Positions 10,601 through 19,954 are shown, counted from the stretch's first letter. The stretch is DNA of 64,000 bases from Flavobacterium gelatinilyticum (GCF_027111295.1 NZ_CP114287.1:5766001-5830000), one strand, 5' to 3'. Notes: generated by a model from the letters alone, not told the origin. A program made the numbers and translations.

Positions 10601-11651
10601 ACTAAACCGTTACGATCACACCAATTCATTGTTCAGCACTTCGCAGTCGTACAACATGACGCTGAAAGATAATTTTCAGGTGGTTACGGTTCCAAATGAC
10701 GGAATTAAACTAACGAGTATTTTACGCGAATGGAATGTACCGAATAATCAGACTTTAGAATTAAGACAAATTGCCGGTGCAGCCCGAAACAGTATTTTAA
10801 CCTACACGGTTACGTACAGAGAAGGCGATTCTAACCTGGATGGAATTGTAAACATTCTGGATATTCAGTCTTCACTGAATTATATGTTAGGACAAAAACC
10901 GAACTTTTTCAACTTTGGTGCGGCAAATATCAACCAAGACCAAAACCTGAATGTACTGGATATTATTGCTTTAATTAATAAAATTCAGGCTGGAAACATC
11001 GAAAGACCGGCAAGTACAAAACGTCAGGCAGCAGGAAACGAAGATGTGGTTTTAAGTATTGAAGATGGTATTTTGTACATCGACAATCAGTCAGAAGAAA
11101 CAGCGGCATTTGATATTCGTTTAAAAGACGGAAACAAAAATGAAATCAGGGAAATGTTATCCGACAAACGATTCAGTGTTTCAGTTGGAGAACATGAAGG
11201 CGAGATCAGTATCGCAGGATTTTCAATGGATAAGACATTAAGCGGAAAACAAGCTATTGCAAAATTGCCTGCTGCAACTACTATTATTTCGGCTTTAATT
11301 TCAGACCCGAATGCGCAGGAAATGAGTTTCAGAATTACACAAAAATCTTTAGGAATGGATGACATTGAGGCTGAAGCCAAAGTCAAAGCGCTTTTCAATT
11401 TCCCGAATCCGTTTACAGATACTACTGTAATTAAATATCAAATACCGGAAAATGCCGAAAAAGCAGTGTTGAAAGTAATCGATATGCAGGGAAGAACTGT
11501 AAAAGTGCAGTCTAACCTTGAAGCAGCTGCAGGAAGTCATGAACTTTCGTTCCATCGCGGCGGACTTTCATCGGGCGTATATTTCTACACAATCGAAGTG
11601 CAGACTTCGGGAAATCCGGTGATTTTTAAAGGAAAAATGTTAATACAATAA
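4677..11651 (+). CDS. Giant T9SS-secreted leucine-rich repeat protein with dockerin-like module
   Basis: ATG 4677 gives 2324 residues; an in-frame TTG two codons earlier is less likely. Signal peptide 1-21 (ends LFAAT). Seven modules follow, each opening with EYQALVDFYNAMxGxxW / NNLHEGAWYGV and then plant/bacterial-type LRRs (GAIPASFGNLKYLKTL). The first four also end in a beta-sandwich-like stretch with GDELYLYQQYD and YYSRVYF; the fifth has a diverged version of it. Around residues 2046-2110 there are two dockerin-like calcium loops: DSNLDGIVNILDIQ and the weaker NQDQNLNVLDI. The last 80 residues (NFPNPFTDTT to GKMLIQ) are a type A T9SS sorting domain. The product should cross the outer membrane and be surface-bound or released. 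It is 9 bp upstream of another giant T9SS gene, so they are co-transcribed. Function is unknown; adhesion or substrate binding is likely. Confidence 0.88.
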   Translation: MDKKLLWGLLYFFSSLSLFAATNNLNIPVPDSEYQALVDFYKATGESSWTNKWNTKENNLHEVAWHGVTVTDGHVTAIDLNSTSNIVGAIPASFGNLKYLKTLSMSGYSYTKDFSTTDLGVFSELEALESLDLRDTKLKGAIPASWGKLKKLKTLNLSNNGITGLPAEFGQMESLVTVNLSENQIPVLIKELENLTALRSLNLQYNKVGTIVGLLNSQVSLSLHYQALNIENLIYKGTDLKIENLPNIVTYNRDKNDFSAKRNFVVYLRGSQIGGDITMAEDGSVTIPSSTLASLKNGDELYLYQQYDSQSGNIMYYSRIYFTNVKVNQAVVSNVEYQALVDFYNAMGGSNWNNKWDINENNLHEGAWTGLSIENGHITGLNLNNTTNVAGSIPASFGNLKYLKTLSLYGGNYSKNLSTTDLNVLSELQSLETLDLSYSRVTGAVPASWSKLKKLKTLNLSNNTLTALPDELGEMESLVTIEARSNQIKTIPVSIGNLANLVTLNLSENQIEVLIKELENATTLKSLNLQYNRIGNVAGLLSSQVNMQLHYQDVNVEGLIYTGSDVVVQTLPNLFYYNRTKNDFSARRQYAVYVKGSQTGTDITAAADGSVTIPAAYLSSLKTGDQFYLYQQYDSSTGSNSYYSKVYFVNIKVDQPQIPEAEYQALVDFYNAMNGTKWNNQWDIAANNLHEGAWYGVSIENGHITGLNVSNNYNVSGAIPASISDLKFLKTLSIYGGNYSKDLSTTDLAVLSELESLESLDLGYSKIKGDLPASWNKLKKLKSLYLSSNALTALPADIGAMESLVTVEANNNQIKSIPVSIGNLTNLVTLQLSDNQIGVLVKELENCTALKTLQVSSNNIGTVEAMLPAQVSINLTYQNITIDNFLYQGTDVKVENLPNVLTYTRHLNDFSARRKFNLYLRGSEVVSNLQMAEDGSITIPAKNLSSLKTGDELYLYQQYDGYSGNSYYSRVYFTNIKIDQPKIPDEEYQALVDFYTVMNGTKWNNKWDVSVNNLHEGAWYGVSIENGHITGLNLNNNSSVAGAIPASIGDLKYLKTLSLYGGSYSKDLSTTDLNVLSELESLEYLDLGYSKVKGDIPESWGRLKKLKTVSLYYNALTALPEDLGGMVSLESLDLSYNQIKSIPVSVGNLTALVTLNLSNNQVEVLVKELENLTALRTLNVTENKISNIQALLPSQVSINLTYQKINVENFLYEGTDVKLSGLPNTVLYNRSANDFSAQRPFRLYIQGSQIGSSVRVSGDGTLTIPADYLSTLKTGDELYLYQEYDGFSGESYYSRVYFTNVKVDQPKIPTEEYQALVDFYNAMGGANWNNKWNTGENNLHEGAWYGVSIQNGHITGLNLNNNSYVSGAIPASFGNLKFLKNLSLYGGSYSKDLSTTDINVIAGLESLETLDLRYTRLKGKISSSWSKLQSLKTVYLGNNTIEDADEALAKLPLLKTVDFASQTITIPTIEVGANELVIDLPVLSTFLFNANGGVINNKNHFTLFINGVNKASNYSNSEGKLIFKDIALYGIKLSDQIRIVQNDGAAQGTTINYTQVVFGKPLTDEEFEILKKIYASTNGAQWTQKWDITENKLHEVSWYGVGTKEGHVVSLSLAGNNLSGTLPAEIAGLTYLETLNLQSNAVEGTIPADLSKLTNLKTLNLQSNKFTGTIPALYAISGLKKLSLAGNLFKGTIPGHLNDFDAVEQIDLSNNSFDALEKPFTYDLNKVYVNVRGQVIVKDEYIYLKGDEINVDIPAIASYNDAAQDYSGKYQFELQANNFKISEAAAVDNALTFPNIAIANIPAGAKITIWQKNGTSQGTYLQFKGIADGSETPLIAAEYDALVAFFQSTGGTGWKEPWDVSANNLHEKKWKGVTTNDGHVVSINLPDNNLTGNISAELGKFTELQNLNLTRNKLSGTIPESVSKITKLKTVDLSENELTGIDAVFAVTVNFKIDRQKINLGELPLTLDAVLKDQKLNRYDHTNSLFSTSQSYNMTLKDNFQVVTVPNDGIKLTSILREWNVPNNQTLELRQIAGAARNSILTYTVTYREGDSNLDGIVNILDIQSSLNYMLGQKPNFFNFGAANINQDQNLNVLDIIALINKIQAGNIERPASTKRQAAGNEDVVLSIEDGILYIDNQSEETAAFDIRLKDGNKNEIREMLSDKRFSVSVGEHEGEISIAGFSMDKTLSGKQAIAKLPAATTIISALISDPNAQEMSFRITQKSLGMDDIEAEAKVKALFNFPNPFTDTTVIKYQIPENAEKAVLKVIDMQGRTVKVQSNLEAAAGSHELSFHRGGLSSGVYFYTIEVQTSGNPVIFKGKMLIQ
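4774..9360 (+). repeat. Five long internal coding repeats (about 0.9-0.98 kb) in the LRR gene
   Basis: The module start (AATATCAGGC) recurs at 4774, 5683, 6661, 7636 and 8611. The spacings are 909, 978, 975 and 975 bp, so the later copies have exactly the same length. Many stretches are nearly identical at DNA level, which would permit recombination and size variation of the protein. Confidence 0.85.
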
Positions 11652-11660
11652 ACTGATTAT

Positions 11661-14600
11661 ATGAGACCCAACAAATTTAAAACAACCAAAATACAGTCTT
11701 TTCTGGTCTTTATATTCCTGTTTTTAGGAACATGTATATACGCACAGAATAGTTTAAAAGTATTAGACGCATCAGCCGGACCGGGCGAGAAATCGGTTTT
11801 GCAGATTGACCTGACTAATACCGATGAGGTAGTAGGTGCCGAGTTTACACTTACCGTACCGCAGGGATTGCTGGTAAGTGAAAAAGAAAGCAAAATCATA
11901 GAAAGCCGAAAAGGTGATCATGCAGTGTATGTAAACATCGAAAAGAATAATCCGAGAAATTATCACTTTATTATTCTTTCGCTTTCCAGCACGCCTTTTA
12001 AAGCAAAAAGCGGGACTTTATTAGAAATCCCGATTGAAATTCCTCTAAATTATGCTTCAGGACAAACACACAATTTAGATTTGTCTGGCGTAGTACTGAG
12101 TTCTAAAAATGCAACTGACATTGGTTCGAATCACGTAAACGGAAAACTGACCATTGCAGCGGCACAATTTCCGGATTTAACCGTTTCGGGCATTACTTCG
12201 GCAGAAACCAAAATTTCTCCGGAAGGAAAAATAAATGTATCATGGAAAATTGATAACATTGGTGAGCGAATTGCTTCAGGAGGCTGGATAGAACAAATTA
12301 GTATTGTATCTGAACAAACCGGAATCGAATACAATCTGGGAACCGTTTCGTACGATCAGGATTTAGAAAAAAAACAGTCAGTCAGCAGGAGTGCAGCCTT
12401 TACACTTCCAAAGGTTTTAGGAATTGAAGGCAATGTGAAAATCAAAATAAATGTTGTCGCTAACACCGCTGTAAAAGAACCGGAAGAGTTAAAAGCGAAT
12501 AATAAGGTAACGGCTGTAAGTACAGTTGTATTAGAAAAACGCTTGTATCTGGTTTTTGATAAAAAAATAATCGATGAAAATTCTACAGAAGTAATCCGAG
12601 CAGCATTAACACAAAGCGGAGACAGAAGTGCCGATAAAACATTTGCCCTTACAGCATCTCAAACAGGACAATTACAGTTTGATGCGAGTGTAAAAATTTT
12701 GAAAGATCAGTCGGCAGTTGTTTTTTACATCAAACCAATCGATAATACCGTTACAGATGGAAACAGAACTGTAAAAGTTTCGGTTTCAGGAAACGATTAT
12801 CCGGCAGTTGGAGAAGATATCGAAATTATCGACAACGAATTTTCGGTGATCACTTTAACGCCTTCAAAAAACAGTGCGACCGACGGAGAGACTGTTACGG
12901 TTACGCTAACAGTTGATCTCGCGAAAACCAAAGAAACAAAATTTGCGATTACAGCAGACCAAAGTTCACGATGGACAGTACCTGCAGAAATTACGCTTCC
13001 GGCAGGAAGCAAAACCGCTTCGTTTACCGTTACCGTGAAAAACAATAAAGTTCCTGAACCTGCGGTATTTGGAAAAATTACCGCAAGAGCAGAAGGTTTT
13101 GTGGCCGGCAATACCGAAGTAACTTTAAAAAGTTCGAACATCCCGGCTTTTGAATTAGAAATAAGCCCCGAAACTATTTCCAAAGGAGACGGGGGTTATG
13201 CCACGTATGCTACGATTAAAAGACTGGATAAGTCGGATATAAGCACCAGCATTCGTTTAAAACCAAGTATTGCCAATGCGTTGATTCTGCCGGAAACGAT
13301 TGATTTTCCTGCCAATGTAAATCAGAAGAAATTCAACATTGGAGCCGTAAACAACGGAATCGTTGACGGAACCAAAACCGTAAACGTAGCAGCCGAAGTG
13401 TATATTTCGTCCTGCAATTGTACGGTTCCTGCCGGAACTGCCGGAGCTGTTGTAAGCAAAAGCATTACGATATTAGACAGCAACGGTCCCGCTTTAACGG
13501 TAAAATCGAATCCTTCGACGGTAAAAGCAGGTGTAGAAAAAGCGGCTAAAATCACTATCGCCAGAAATACGGTCGATACCAGTGCCGAAATTGCAGTAAA
13601 ATTATCATCAGATTCACCAACTATTGTTTCGATTCCGGCTTCGGTAACCATTCCGGCTGGAAAAGAAAGCGTTGATGTAGAAATTAATACGATTATCGAT
13701 GTCAATAAAACAGGTGATCAAACCGTTCGTATTCAGGCAGAAGCCAGCGGTTTCAGCTCTGGTTTTGCGTGGATTTTAGTAACCGATCAAAACAAACCGG
13801 ACGCTTTGGTTGAAGCTGTAAAAACAGTGGCAGAGGCTGATGGTGAAGCTTCGGTAGAAATAACTACTTCGATCACCAACCAGGGATTTGCTGTTTTACC
13901 AAAAGGCGCTAAAATCGAATATTTTTTATCAAAAGATAAATCGACTAAAAATGCGGTTCTGATTACGTCTCTGCAAATCGATAAAGACATTGAATCAGGA
14001 AAGAAATTGGATTTCATCAAAACAATCAAATTACCACAACAGGCTGGTGATTATTTCTTAGCTGTTTCAGTAAATTCAGACCAGAAAGTAAACGAATTGT
14101 CGTATACCAATAACGAAGGTTATACAGCAATTAAGCTGTTTTCAGGCTATTCAGCGACAGCTTCGGTATCAAAATCGGTTTACAAATCAGGTGAATTAGT
14201 TGCGATTACAGGATCGGCTAAGCTGACAAACAATTCTCCTGCAGCAAATAAAGAAGTAGAAATTACGATTGCCAATGAAGGGTTTGTTCGTTCGTACAAA
14301 GTAAAAACAAACGCTGCCGGAAACTTCGCGTATGATTTCGAACCTCTGCAGGCAGAAAGCGGTCATTATACCGTAAGTGCAGGTTATCCGGGAACTAAAA
14401 ACGCCGTACAGGCTGAATTTGATATTGTTGGTTTTGAATGGACCAACAAACCATCCGATTACCTAAAATGGGAAGTTGTAACCAAAGTGCCGTACAAAGG
14501 TGAATTCAAATTAAAAAACAACAGCAAAACGCCTTTAACAAACGTAAAAATTGAATTGCCAGCCAATGCCGGATTTACAATTCAGAACGATGCGTTAACA

Positions 14601-17600
14601 TTAGCAGCAGGGCAGGAAGCGGTTTTAAGCTATACAATTCTGGCAGATACGCCATCGGCAGAACAGAAATACTATGAAATCAATTTTAATGTGGTTTCAA
14701 ATGAAGGAGCAAAACTGCCAATTTTAGCGTATTACCATGCCAAAGCACAGACGCCTAAATTACAGGCCAATCCAGTAAGCATTAATACCACAATGATCAA
14801 AGGAACTTCTCGTTTCTACGAATTGGCTATTACCAACACAGGAGCTGTAGAAGCAGAAAAAGTAAAAGTAGATGTTCCAAATCTGGAATGGATGAAACTG
14901 AAAAGTGCCGCCGTAATCGATAAAATTGCTGCGAACGAAACGGTAAAAATCATCTTAGAGTTAATACCGACAGATAAACAGCAGCTTCATGCACCGCTGA
15001 CAGGAAACTTAGCTTTAAATCCGGCTAACGGAGGCGGGGTAAGCGTACCTTTTAAAATCGAAACCGTTTCAGAGTCAACAGGTTCTTTATTAGTAGACGT
15101 TGTCGACGAATATACCTATAATACACAAAGTGCACCGCACGTAAAAGGTGCCAAAGTTACCGTGCGTCACCCGTTCTCTGGAGCTGTGGTGGCAGAAGGT
15201 GTTACCGATGAAAACGGATTATTCAACACCGCTCAGATTCCGGAAGGATATTACACCTTAACAGTTTCAGCAGACAAACACGCAAATTACCAGAATAATA
15301 TTTTAGTTGATCCGGGCAAAGTAACAACGCAGAAAGTATTTATTTCCTATCAGGCTGTAAGTTACGAATGGGTAGTAAAACCAACTGAAATTGAAGACCA
15401 GTACCAGTCGGATTTAGTGGTTAAGTTTGAAACCAACGTACCAAAACCGGTAATTGTTATTGACATTGATAATCCTGTCTTAGATTTAAATGCGGGAGAA
15501 AGCAGAATGAGTTATGCAACCGTTACCAATCATGGTTTAATTGCGTTATCTAACGTGTCATTTAATGTTGACAGCCAGGGAGATTATAAGTTCAAACTTA
15601 TGATTGAAAAGATGGATGTATTAAATGCAAAATCGACGATAATTGTTCCAATTCTGATTACCAGAACGGCTTCGACTGAAAAAAGTACGGCAGCAGGTCA
15701 AAACTGCAGCTATAATTTAATTACACAAGGAACTTATGTGTGCGAAACAGAACAAAATATGGCCGCATTCCAGCCTTATTTTGTACTGACTTGTTCAACT
15801 CCAACTGCACCTGTTGTTGGAGGTGCGCCTAATTTTAATGGAGGCGGTTTTGGACCATTAATTCCTATAGGTCTTGCTATTGGAAATATTGTTACTGAGC
15901 TGCCTACGATTTGCACTAATCCTTGTATAACTTCTACTATTAGTGCAGCAATGGGCTGTTCAAAAATTGTTCCTTTGACTCTTGCTTCTTGTCTTCTTTC
16001 ACTTGCTACTGTGGATAATGACATAATAAATATAACTCTGGCACTTGGCGGTTGTATTCCTTTTGGTGATGCAGGTTGTTATTTTGGACTTGCATCGATG
16101 GTGAAAACCTGTGCGGAACAATTGATTAATGGAAAAAGTACTAAAAACAGTTTCTTGCAATCTAAATATGAAGATTTTCAGGCAATGGCAGATGCTGAAA
16201 CGGCTCTAACTAATAGAATAAAAGCATATTTAGGCAATGACAAGTTATTAGCAAGTCCTAATTTTCAAAATTTCATGAAAGAGGCTGCTTCGAGTCTGGA
16301 TACTGAAAAACCATTTTCTGCGGCAGACATTGCACGAATTAAAGCCGCGCTTTCCGGTACAGATATTACCAGTCAGGAAATTGATAATTTCTGCAGCAGA
16401 TGGAATACTACTTTAGAAGCGTGGAATAAAAACATAAAAGCGCCTAATAGTGAATATCCAAATATCATTAATAAAAATGATATTGAGGAATATGACAGAA
16501 TAAGAAAATCATTAGTTGAACTGACTTCAAAAAGAGGTTTTATCTCTGCAGCAGAATTGTACGAGAATGATCTAAAGGAAATGGAGGAATACGGTAAAGA
16601 ACTGGCCTCTCGATCATCTGTTTGTGCCAGTGTTACGGTTAAGTTCTCTCAAAAAGTAACCATGACCAGAGAAGCTTTCGAAGGAACTTTAACACTAAAC
16701 AACGGAAGTGATGCTAATTCAATCAAAGATTTAAATTTAGATTTACTGATTAAAGATGAAGCAGGAAACGATATGACGCATTTGTTCCAGATCAACAAAG
16801 ATGCTTTCCTTAGCGGAACAGGAATTGTAGGTCCAAACAGCAGTGAGTCAGGAACTGTAATTTTTATCCCGACAAAAGATGCAGCACCAACTGTGCCTAA
16901 ATCATACGCTTTTGGAGGAACGTTATCGTATCTGGATCCAAATACAGGCGAAAGAGTTACGGTACAATTGTTTCCGGTAACCTTAGAAGTAAATCCAAGT
17001 CCGGATTTAGTAATGCATTATTTCATGCAGCGTGATATTTTAGGAGATGATCCGCTGACGGATAAAGTAGAGCCAATGGTTCCGGCAGAAATGGCATTGT
17101 TAATTAAAAATGAAGGATACGGAATTGCCAAAAATGTTCAGGTAGAATCAGTACAGCCTGAAATTATCGAAAACAAAAAAGGACTTTTAATCGATTTTGA
17201 AATCGTAGGAAGCAATTTCAACAACGAACCAAAACAATTGGGATTGCTAAACGTTGATTTCGGAAGTATTGAACCGCAGAAATCGGCTTTAGGGCAATGG
17301 TGGTTTACCAGTACCTTGTTAGGTCACTTTGTAGAATACGATCTTAAAATTAAACATTTAAGCAGTTACGGAAACAAAAACCTGAGCCTGATTAAAGCTT
17401 CATACGTTCACGAATTAATTAAAAGCGTAAAAGTGTACGGAGAGGGTCAGGATAATATTAATGATTTCCTTGTAAATGATATTGCAGATGCCAATGATAC
17501 GCCGGATGCGATTTATTTATCTAATGGCGAAAACGAAGAAGTGTATAAAGTAAATACAGGAACAGTTTCGAATGTAATCTCTCCATCTCAGTTAACCACA

Positions 17601-19949
17601 ACGTTAACGATGGATTCGTCGAAAACAGGCTGGAATTACGGAAATATGGCCGATCCGGGATCAGATAAATACAAGCTGGAAAGGGTAGTAAGAATCAGTG
17701 ATAATCTCGAACTTCCAATCGAAAACTTCTGGCAGACGTTTGTGACCTTAAAAGATGGTCTTGAGCCGAAATACGAAAACAAACTTCATTTCCTTGATAA
17801 AATTTCAGGATTAGAAAAGTATACTTTGTATTACACGCCAATTAATACAAATGTGCCAAAAGTGGAATCGTTTGGAGAAGTTCCTGCCAAAACCACCAAA
17901 GCGGTAGAATCGGTTCAGGTAAACTTTAACAAAGCCATCAACCCGAACACTTTTACAGCACAAAACGTTACACTGATTCATCAGGGGAAAAACATTCCGT
18001 TTGACGACAGTTTAATTGGTAAAGTAAACGATTCGACTTATGTACTGAATATAAAAACGCTGTCAATCGCTTCTGGTTATTATGAATTAACGGTGCAGTG
18101 TGCCGGAATAAAAGATCTTGAAGACAATGAAGGTGTTGAAGGAAAAAGCATTTCGTGGATTCAGATTATAAACGAACTGGGAATTGTTCAGTTTAAGAAA
18201 GATCAGGTAGAAGCACAACCGGTAAACAGCGTTGAAATTACCTTCAACAAATTTGTAAAACCGGTTCAGTTTACCAAAGAAAAACTGACCTTAAACGGAC
18301 AGCCGATTGATAATGTTTCTATTGTAACCGAAGATAATCTGAAATATACCATTGTAGGATTAAGCGAATACAACAAAGAAAGCGGCGAATACGAACTTGC
18401 AGTTGATCTTCCGTCCATAAAAGCAGAAGACAATACAACGGGACTTATTGTACAGGAAATTAAATGGAAAGTAGATATTATAATTCCCGAAGTTGATGTC
18501 TTTACGCCTCAGTATCAGGGAGCCCTTCACAGTCAGAATGTAACCGATGTTCGCATTACGCTGAACAAACCAATTGATACTTTTGATAAAAACTGGATTA
18601 CACTTTACAAAGGAAGTGTGAACCTTAATGCGGATCTGAATGTCGTAAAACAAGACGATTTACATTATTTAGTAACTGGTTTAGGCGGGTATACACAGGA
18701 AGAAGGAGGTTACAAAATAGTAGTAGACCAGACCAGCTTTAAAGATTTGGCAGGAAACTTAGGAACCGGAACGTCAAGCACAATGTGGGAAGTGAAGTTA
18801 GGAAAACCTGCATCACCAGTTAATATGCGTATTACACCTGACAGAGGAGCCTCGCAGACGGATAATATCACATCCGGAACCGATTTATCAATTGCACTTA
18901 AAACATCGGCAGACAAACAAACTGTTGAATTGTATGCTGTAACTCCGGCCGGAAGAACATTGGTAAGCACACAAAATGTTGCTGTGGCAAAAGAAATCGT
19001 ATTTCCAATAAGCGGCTACAGCGGTAAGATTATTTTTGAAGCGGTAGTGTATGACGAATTTGGTAATGCAGGCGATGCTGTAAATGTTGAAACCTATATT
19101 GATGCGGTTGATCTTAATTGTACCATTGTACCATTAAGCCTTAACAACGATTGTTCTGAAACCGATGCTTTAAAAGTGCAGTTTGCCGATGAAATTCTGG
19201 CTTTGGCATTTACAAAAGAGAATTTGATTATCAAATCGGGAGGTATTGCAGTTTCAAATGAAAACCTGACGCTGACTAAGATTTCGGATAAAGAATTTGA
19301 AATCAAAGGTCTTGATAAGTTTACTGGAAGTCATTCAATTGGAATTGATTTATCGAAACTAAACAAAAAATCAAGCGGATTACAAGGTAAAGGAATAGTA
19401 TCAACAGTTTTTGAGGCTTTTGAAAACAATACGGCCCAAATAACAGGAGATATTCTTATTACCGATTCTAATGCGACTGTTACCTATACCGCTGATGAAT
19501 TTATGAGCAAATACATCTGGAATGTTACCGGAGGTGAAATTGTAGAACAGATCAGCAATACTGTTACGATTAAATGGACCGAAAAAGGAACGCAGACCAT
19601 ATCGCTTTTCTATACCACTCCGGCTTTATGCAGCAAAGATGCCTATCTGGAAGTAAAAGTAGATGCCAGTTTATCTGTAGGCGAAAATCCGGAAATAGGA
19701 CCGAAAGGTTTAGTACTGGCTCCGGTTCCAAACAACGGAACGTTTACAGTTCTTTTATCAGGAGATGACGGAATTTTTGAACTCAGTATTTACGATGTAA
19801 ACGGAAAACAAGTGTACAGAGAAAACAAACTGGACATAACAGACGGTTTAGCAAAAGAAATCCAAACCGGAATTCAGTCATCCGGTATGTACTTCTTAGT
19901 ACTGCAAAAACCGGGTAAGGTTTATAAATCTAAATTCTTAGTGAAATAA
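11661..19949 (+). CDS. Giant T9SS-secreted multi-domain surface protein with N-terminal cohesin-like domain
   Basis: 2762 residues. Signal peptide 1-29 (ends IYAQ). Residues 30-165 resemble a cohesin-type beta-sandwich: GEKSVLQIDLTN, VVGAEFTLTVP, and a late hydrophobic strand before NGKLTIAA. Next come a CARDB-like domain (about 170-290), several Calx-beta/Ig-like domains (about 292-700), a second CARDB (710-820), an Ig-like domain, NEW3-like repeats, and a carboxypeptidase-regulatory-like domain (about 1141-1230). About 1347-1487 is a cysteine-rich and Gly-rich segment, followed by a helical region. Three SbsA-type Ig domains (VQVNFNKAINPNTF and similar, 2057-2383), a PKD-like domain and a T9SS sorting domain (LAPVPNNGTFTV to KSKFLVK) close the protein. 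No enzyme domain was recognised. It is 9 bp downstream of the dockerin-bearing LRR gene; a physical pairing of the two is inferred. Confidence 0.85.
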   Translation: MRPNKFKTTKIQSFLVFIFLFLGTCIYAQNSLKVLDASAGPGEKSVLQIDLTNTDEVVGAEFTLTVPQGLLVSEKESKIIESRKGDHAVYVNIEKNNPRNYHFIILSLSSTPFKAKSGTLLEIPIEIPLNYASGQTHNLDLSGVVLSSKNATDIGSNHVNGKLTIAAAQFPDLTVSGITSAETKISPEGKINVSWKIDNIGERIASGGWIEQISIVSEQTGIEYNLGTVSYDQDLEKKQSVSRSAAFTLPKVLGIEGNVKIKINVVANTAVKEPEELKANNKVTAVSTVVLEKRLYLVFDKKIIDENSTEVIRAALTQSGDRSADKTFALTASQTGQLQFDASVKILKDQSAVVFYIKPIDNTVTDGNRTVKVSVSGNDYPAVGEDIEIIDNEFSVITLTPSKNSATDGETVTVTLTVDLAKTKETKFAITADQSSRWTVPAEITLPAGSKTASFTVTVKNNKVPEPAVFGKITARAEGFVAGNTEVTLKSSNIPAFELEISPETISKGDGGYATYATIKRLDKSDISTSIRLKPSIANALILPETIDFPANVNQKKFNIGAVNNGIVDGTKTVNVAAEVYISSCNCTVPAGTAGAVVSKSITILDSNGPALTVKSNPSTVKAGVEKAAKITIARNTVDTSAEIAVKLSSDSPTIVSIPASVTIPAGKESVDVEINTIIDVNKTGDQTVRIQAEASGFSSGFAWILVTDQNKPDALVEAVKTVAEADGEASVEITTSITNQGFAVLPKGAKIEYFLSKDKSTKNAVLITSLQIDKDIESGKKLDFIKTIKLPQQAGDYFLAVSVNSDQKVNELSYTNNEGYTAIKLFSGYSATASVSKSVYKSGELVAITGSAKLTNNSPAANKEVEITIANEGFVRSYKVKTNAAGNFAYDFEPLQAESGHYTVSAGYPGTKNAVQAEFDIVGFEWTNKPSDYLKWEVVTKVPYKGEFKLKNNSKTPLTNVKIELPANAGFTIQNDALTLAAGQEAVLSYTILADTPSAEQKYYEINFNVVSNEGAKLPILAYYHAKAQTPKLQANPVSINTTMIKGTSRFYELAITNTGAVEAEKVKVDVPNLEWMKLKSAAVIDKIAANETVKIILELIPTDKQQLHAPLTGNLALNPANGGGVSVPFKIETVSESTGSLLVDVVDEYTYNTQSAPHVKGAKVTVRHPFSGAVVAEGVTDENGLFNTAQIPEGYYTLTVSADKHANYQNNILVDPGKVTTQKVFISYQAVSYEWVVKPTEIEDQYQSDLVVKFETNVPKPVIVIDIDNPVLDLNAGESRMSYATVTNHGLIALSNVSFNVDSQGDYKFKLMIEKMDVLNAKSTIIVPILITRTASTEKSTAAGQNCSYNLITQGTYVCETEQNMAAFQPYFVLTCSTPTAPVVGGAPNFNGGGFGPLIPIGLAIGNIVTELPTICTNPCITSTISAAMGCSKIVPLTLASCLLSLATVDNDIINITLALGGCIPFGDAGCYFGLASMVKTCAEQLINGKSTKNSFLQSKYEDFQAMADAETALTNRIKAYLGNDKLLASPNFQNFMKEAASSLDTEKPFSAADIARIKAALSGTDITSQEIDNFCSRWNTTLEAWNKNIKAPNSEYPNIINKNDIEEYDRIRKSLVELTSKRGFISAAELYENDLKEMEEYGKELASRSSVCASVTVKFSQKVTMTREAFEGTLTLNNGSDANSIKDLNLDLLIKDEAGNDMTHLFQINKDAFLSGTGIVGPNSSESGTVIFIPTKDAAPTVPKSYAFGGTLSYLDPNTGERVTVQLFPVTLEVNPSPDLVMHYFMQRDILGDDPLTDKVEPMVPAEMALLIKNEGYGIAKNVQVESVQPEIIENKKGLLIDFEIVGSNFNNEPKQLGLLNVDFGSIEPQKSALGQWWFTSTLLGHFVEYDLKIKHLSSYGNKNLSLIKASYVHELIKSVKVYGEGQDNINDFLVNDIADANDTPDAIYLSNGENEEVYKVNTGTVSNVISPSQLTTTLTMDSSKTGWNYGNMADPGSDKYKLERVVRISDNLELPIENFWQTFVTLKDGLEPKYENKLHFLDKISGLEKYTLYYTPINTNVPKVESFGEVPAKTTKAVESVQVNFNKAINPNTFTAQNVTLIHQGKNIPFDDSLIGKVNDSTYVLNIKTLSIASGYYELTVQCAGIKDLEDNEGVEGKSISWIQIINELGIVQFKKDQVEAQPVNSVEITFNKFVKPVQFTKEKLTLNGQPIDNVSIVTEDNLKYTIVGLSEYNKESGEYELAVDLPSIKAEDNTTGLIVQEIKWKVDIIIPEVDVFTPQYQGALHSQNVTDVRITLNKPIDTFDKNWITLYKGSVNLNADLNVVKQDDLHYLVTGLGGYTQEEGGYKIVVDQTSFKDLAGNLGTGTSSTMWEVKLGKPASPVNMRITPDRGASQTDNITSGTDLSIALKTSADKQTVELYAVTPAGRTLVSTQNVAVAKEIVFPISGYSGKIIFEAVVYDEFGNAGDAVNVETYIDAVDLNCTIVPLSLNNDCSETDALKVQFADEILALAFTKENLIIKSGGIAVSNENLTLTKISDKEFEIKGLDKFTGSHSIGIDLSKLNKKSSGLQGKGIVSTVFEAFENNTAQITGDILITDSNATVTYTADEFMSKYIWNVTGGEIVEQISNTVTIKWTEKGTQTISLFYTTPALCSKDAYLEVKVDASLSVGENPEIGPKGLVLAPVPNNGTFTVLLSGDDGIFELSIYDVNGKQVYRENKLDITDGLAKEIQTGIQSSGMYFLVLQKPGKVYKSKFLVK

Positions 19950-19954
19950 AAAGT

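Noticed and set aside
11087..11398. Minus-strand ORFs inside the giant surface protein genes
   Set aside because: They are antisense shadows of long, domain-rich plus-strand frames and carry no domain of their own.
4774..19949. Giant genes as RHS/polymorphic toxins
   Set aside because: No YD repeats, no toxin C-terminus and no immunity gene; both end in T9SS sorting domains.
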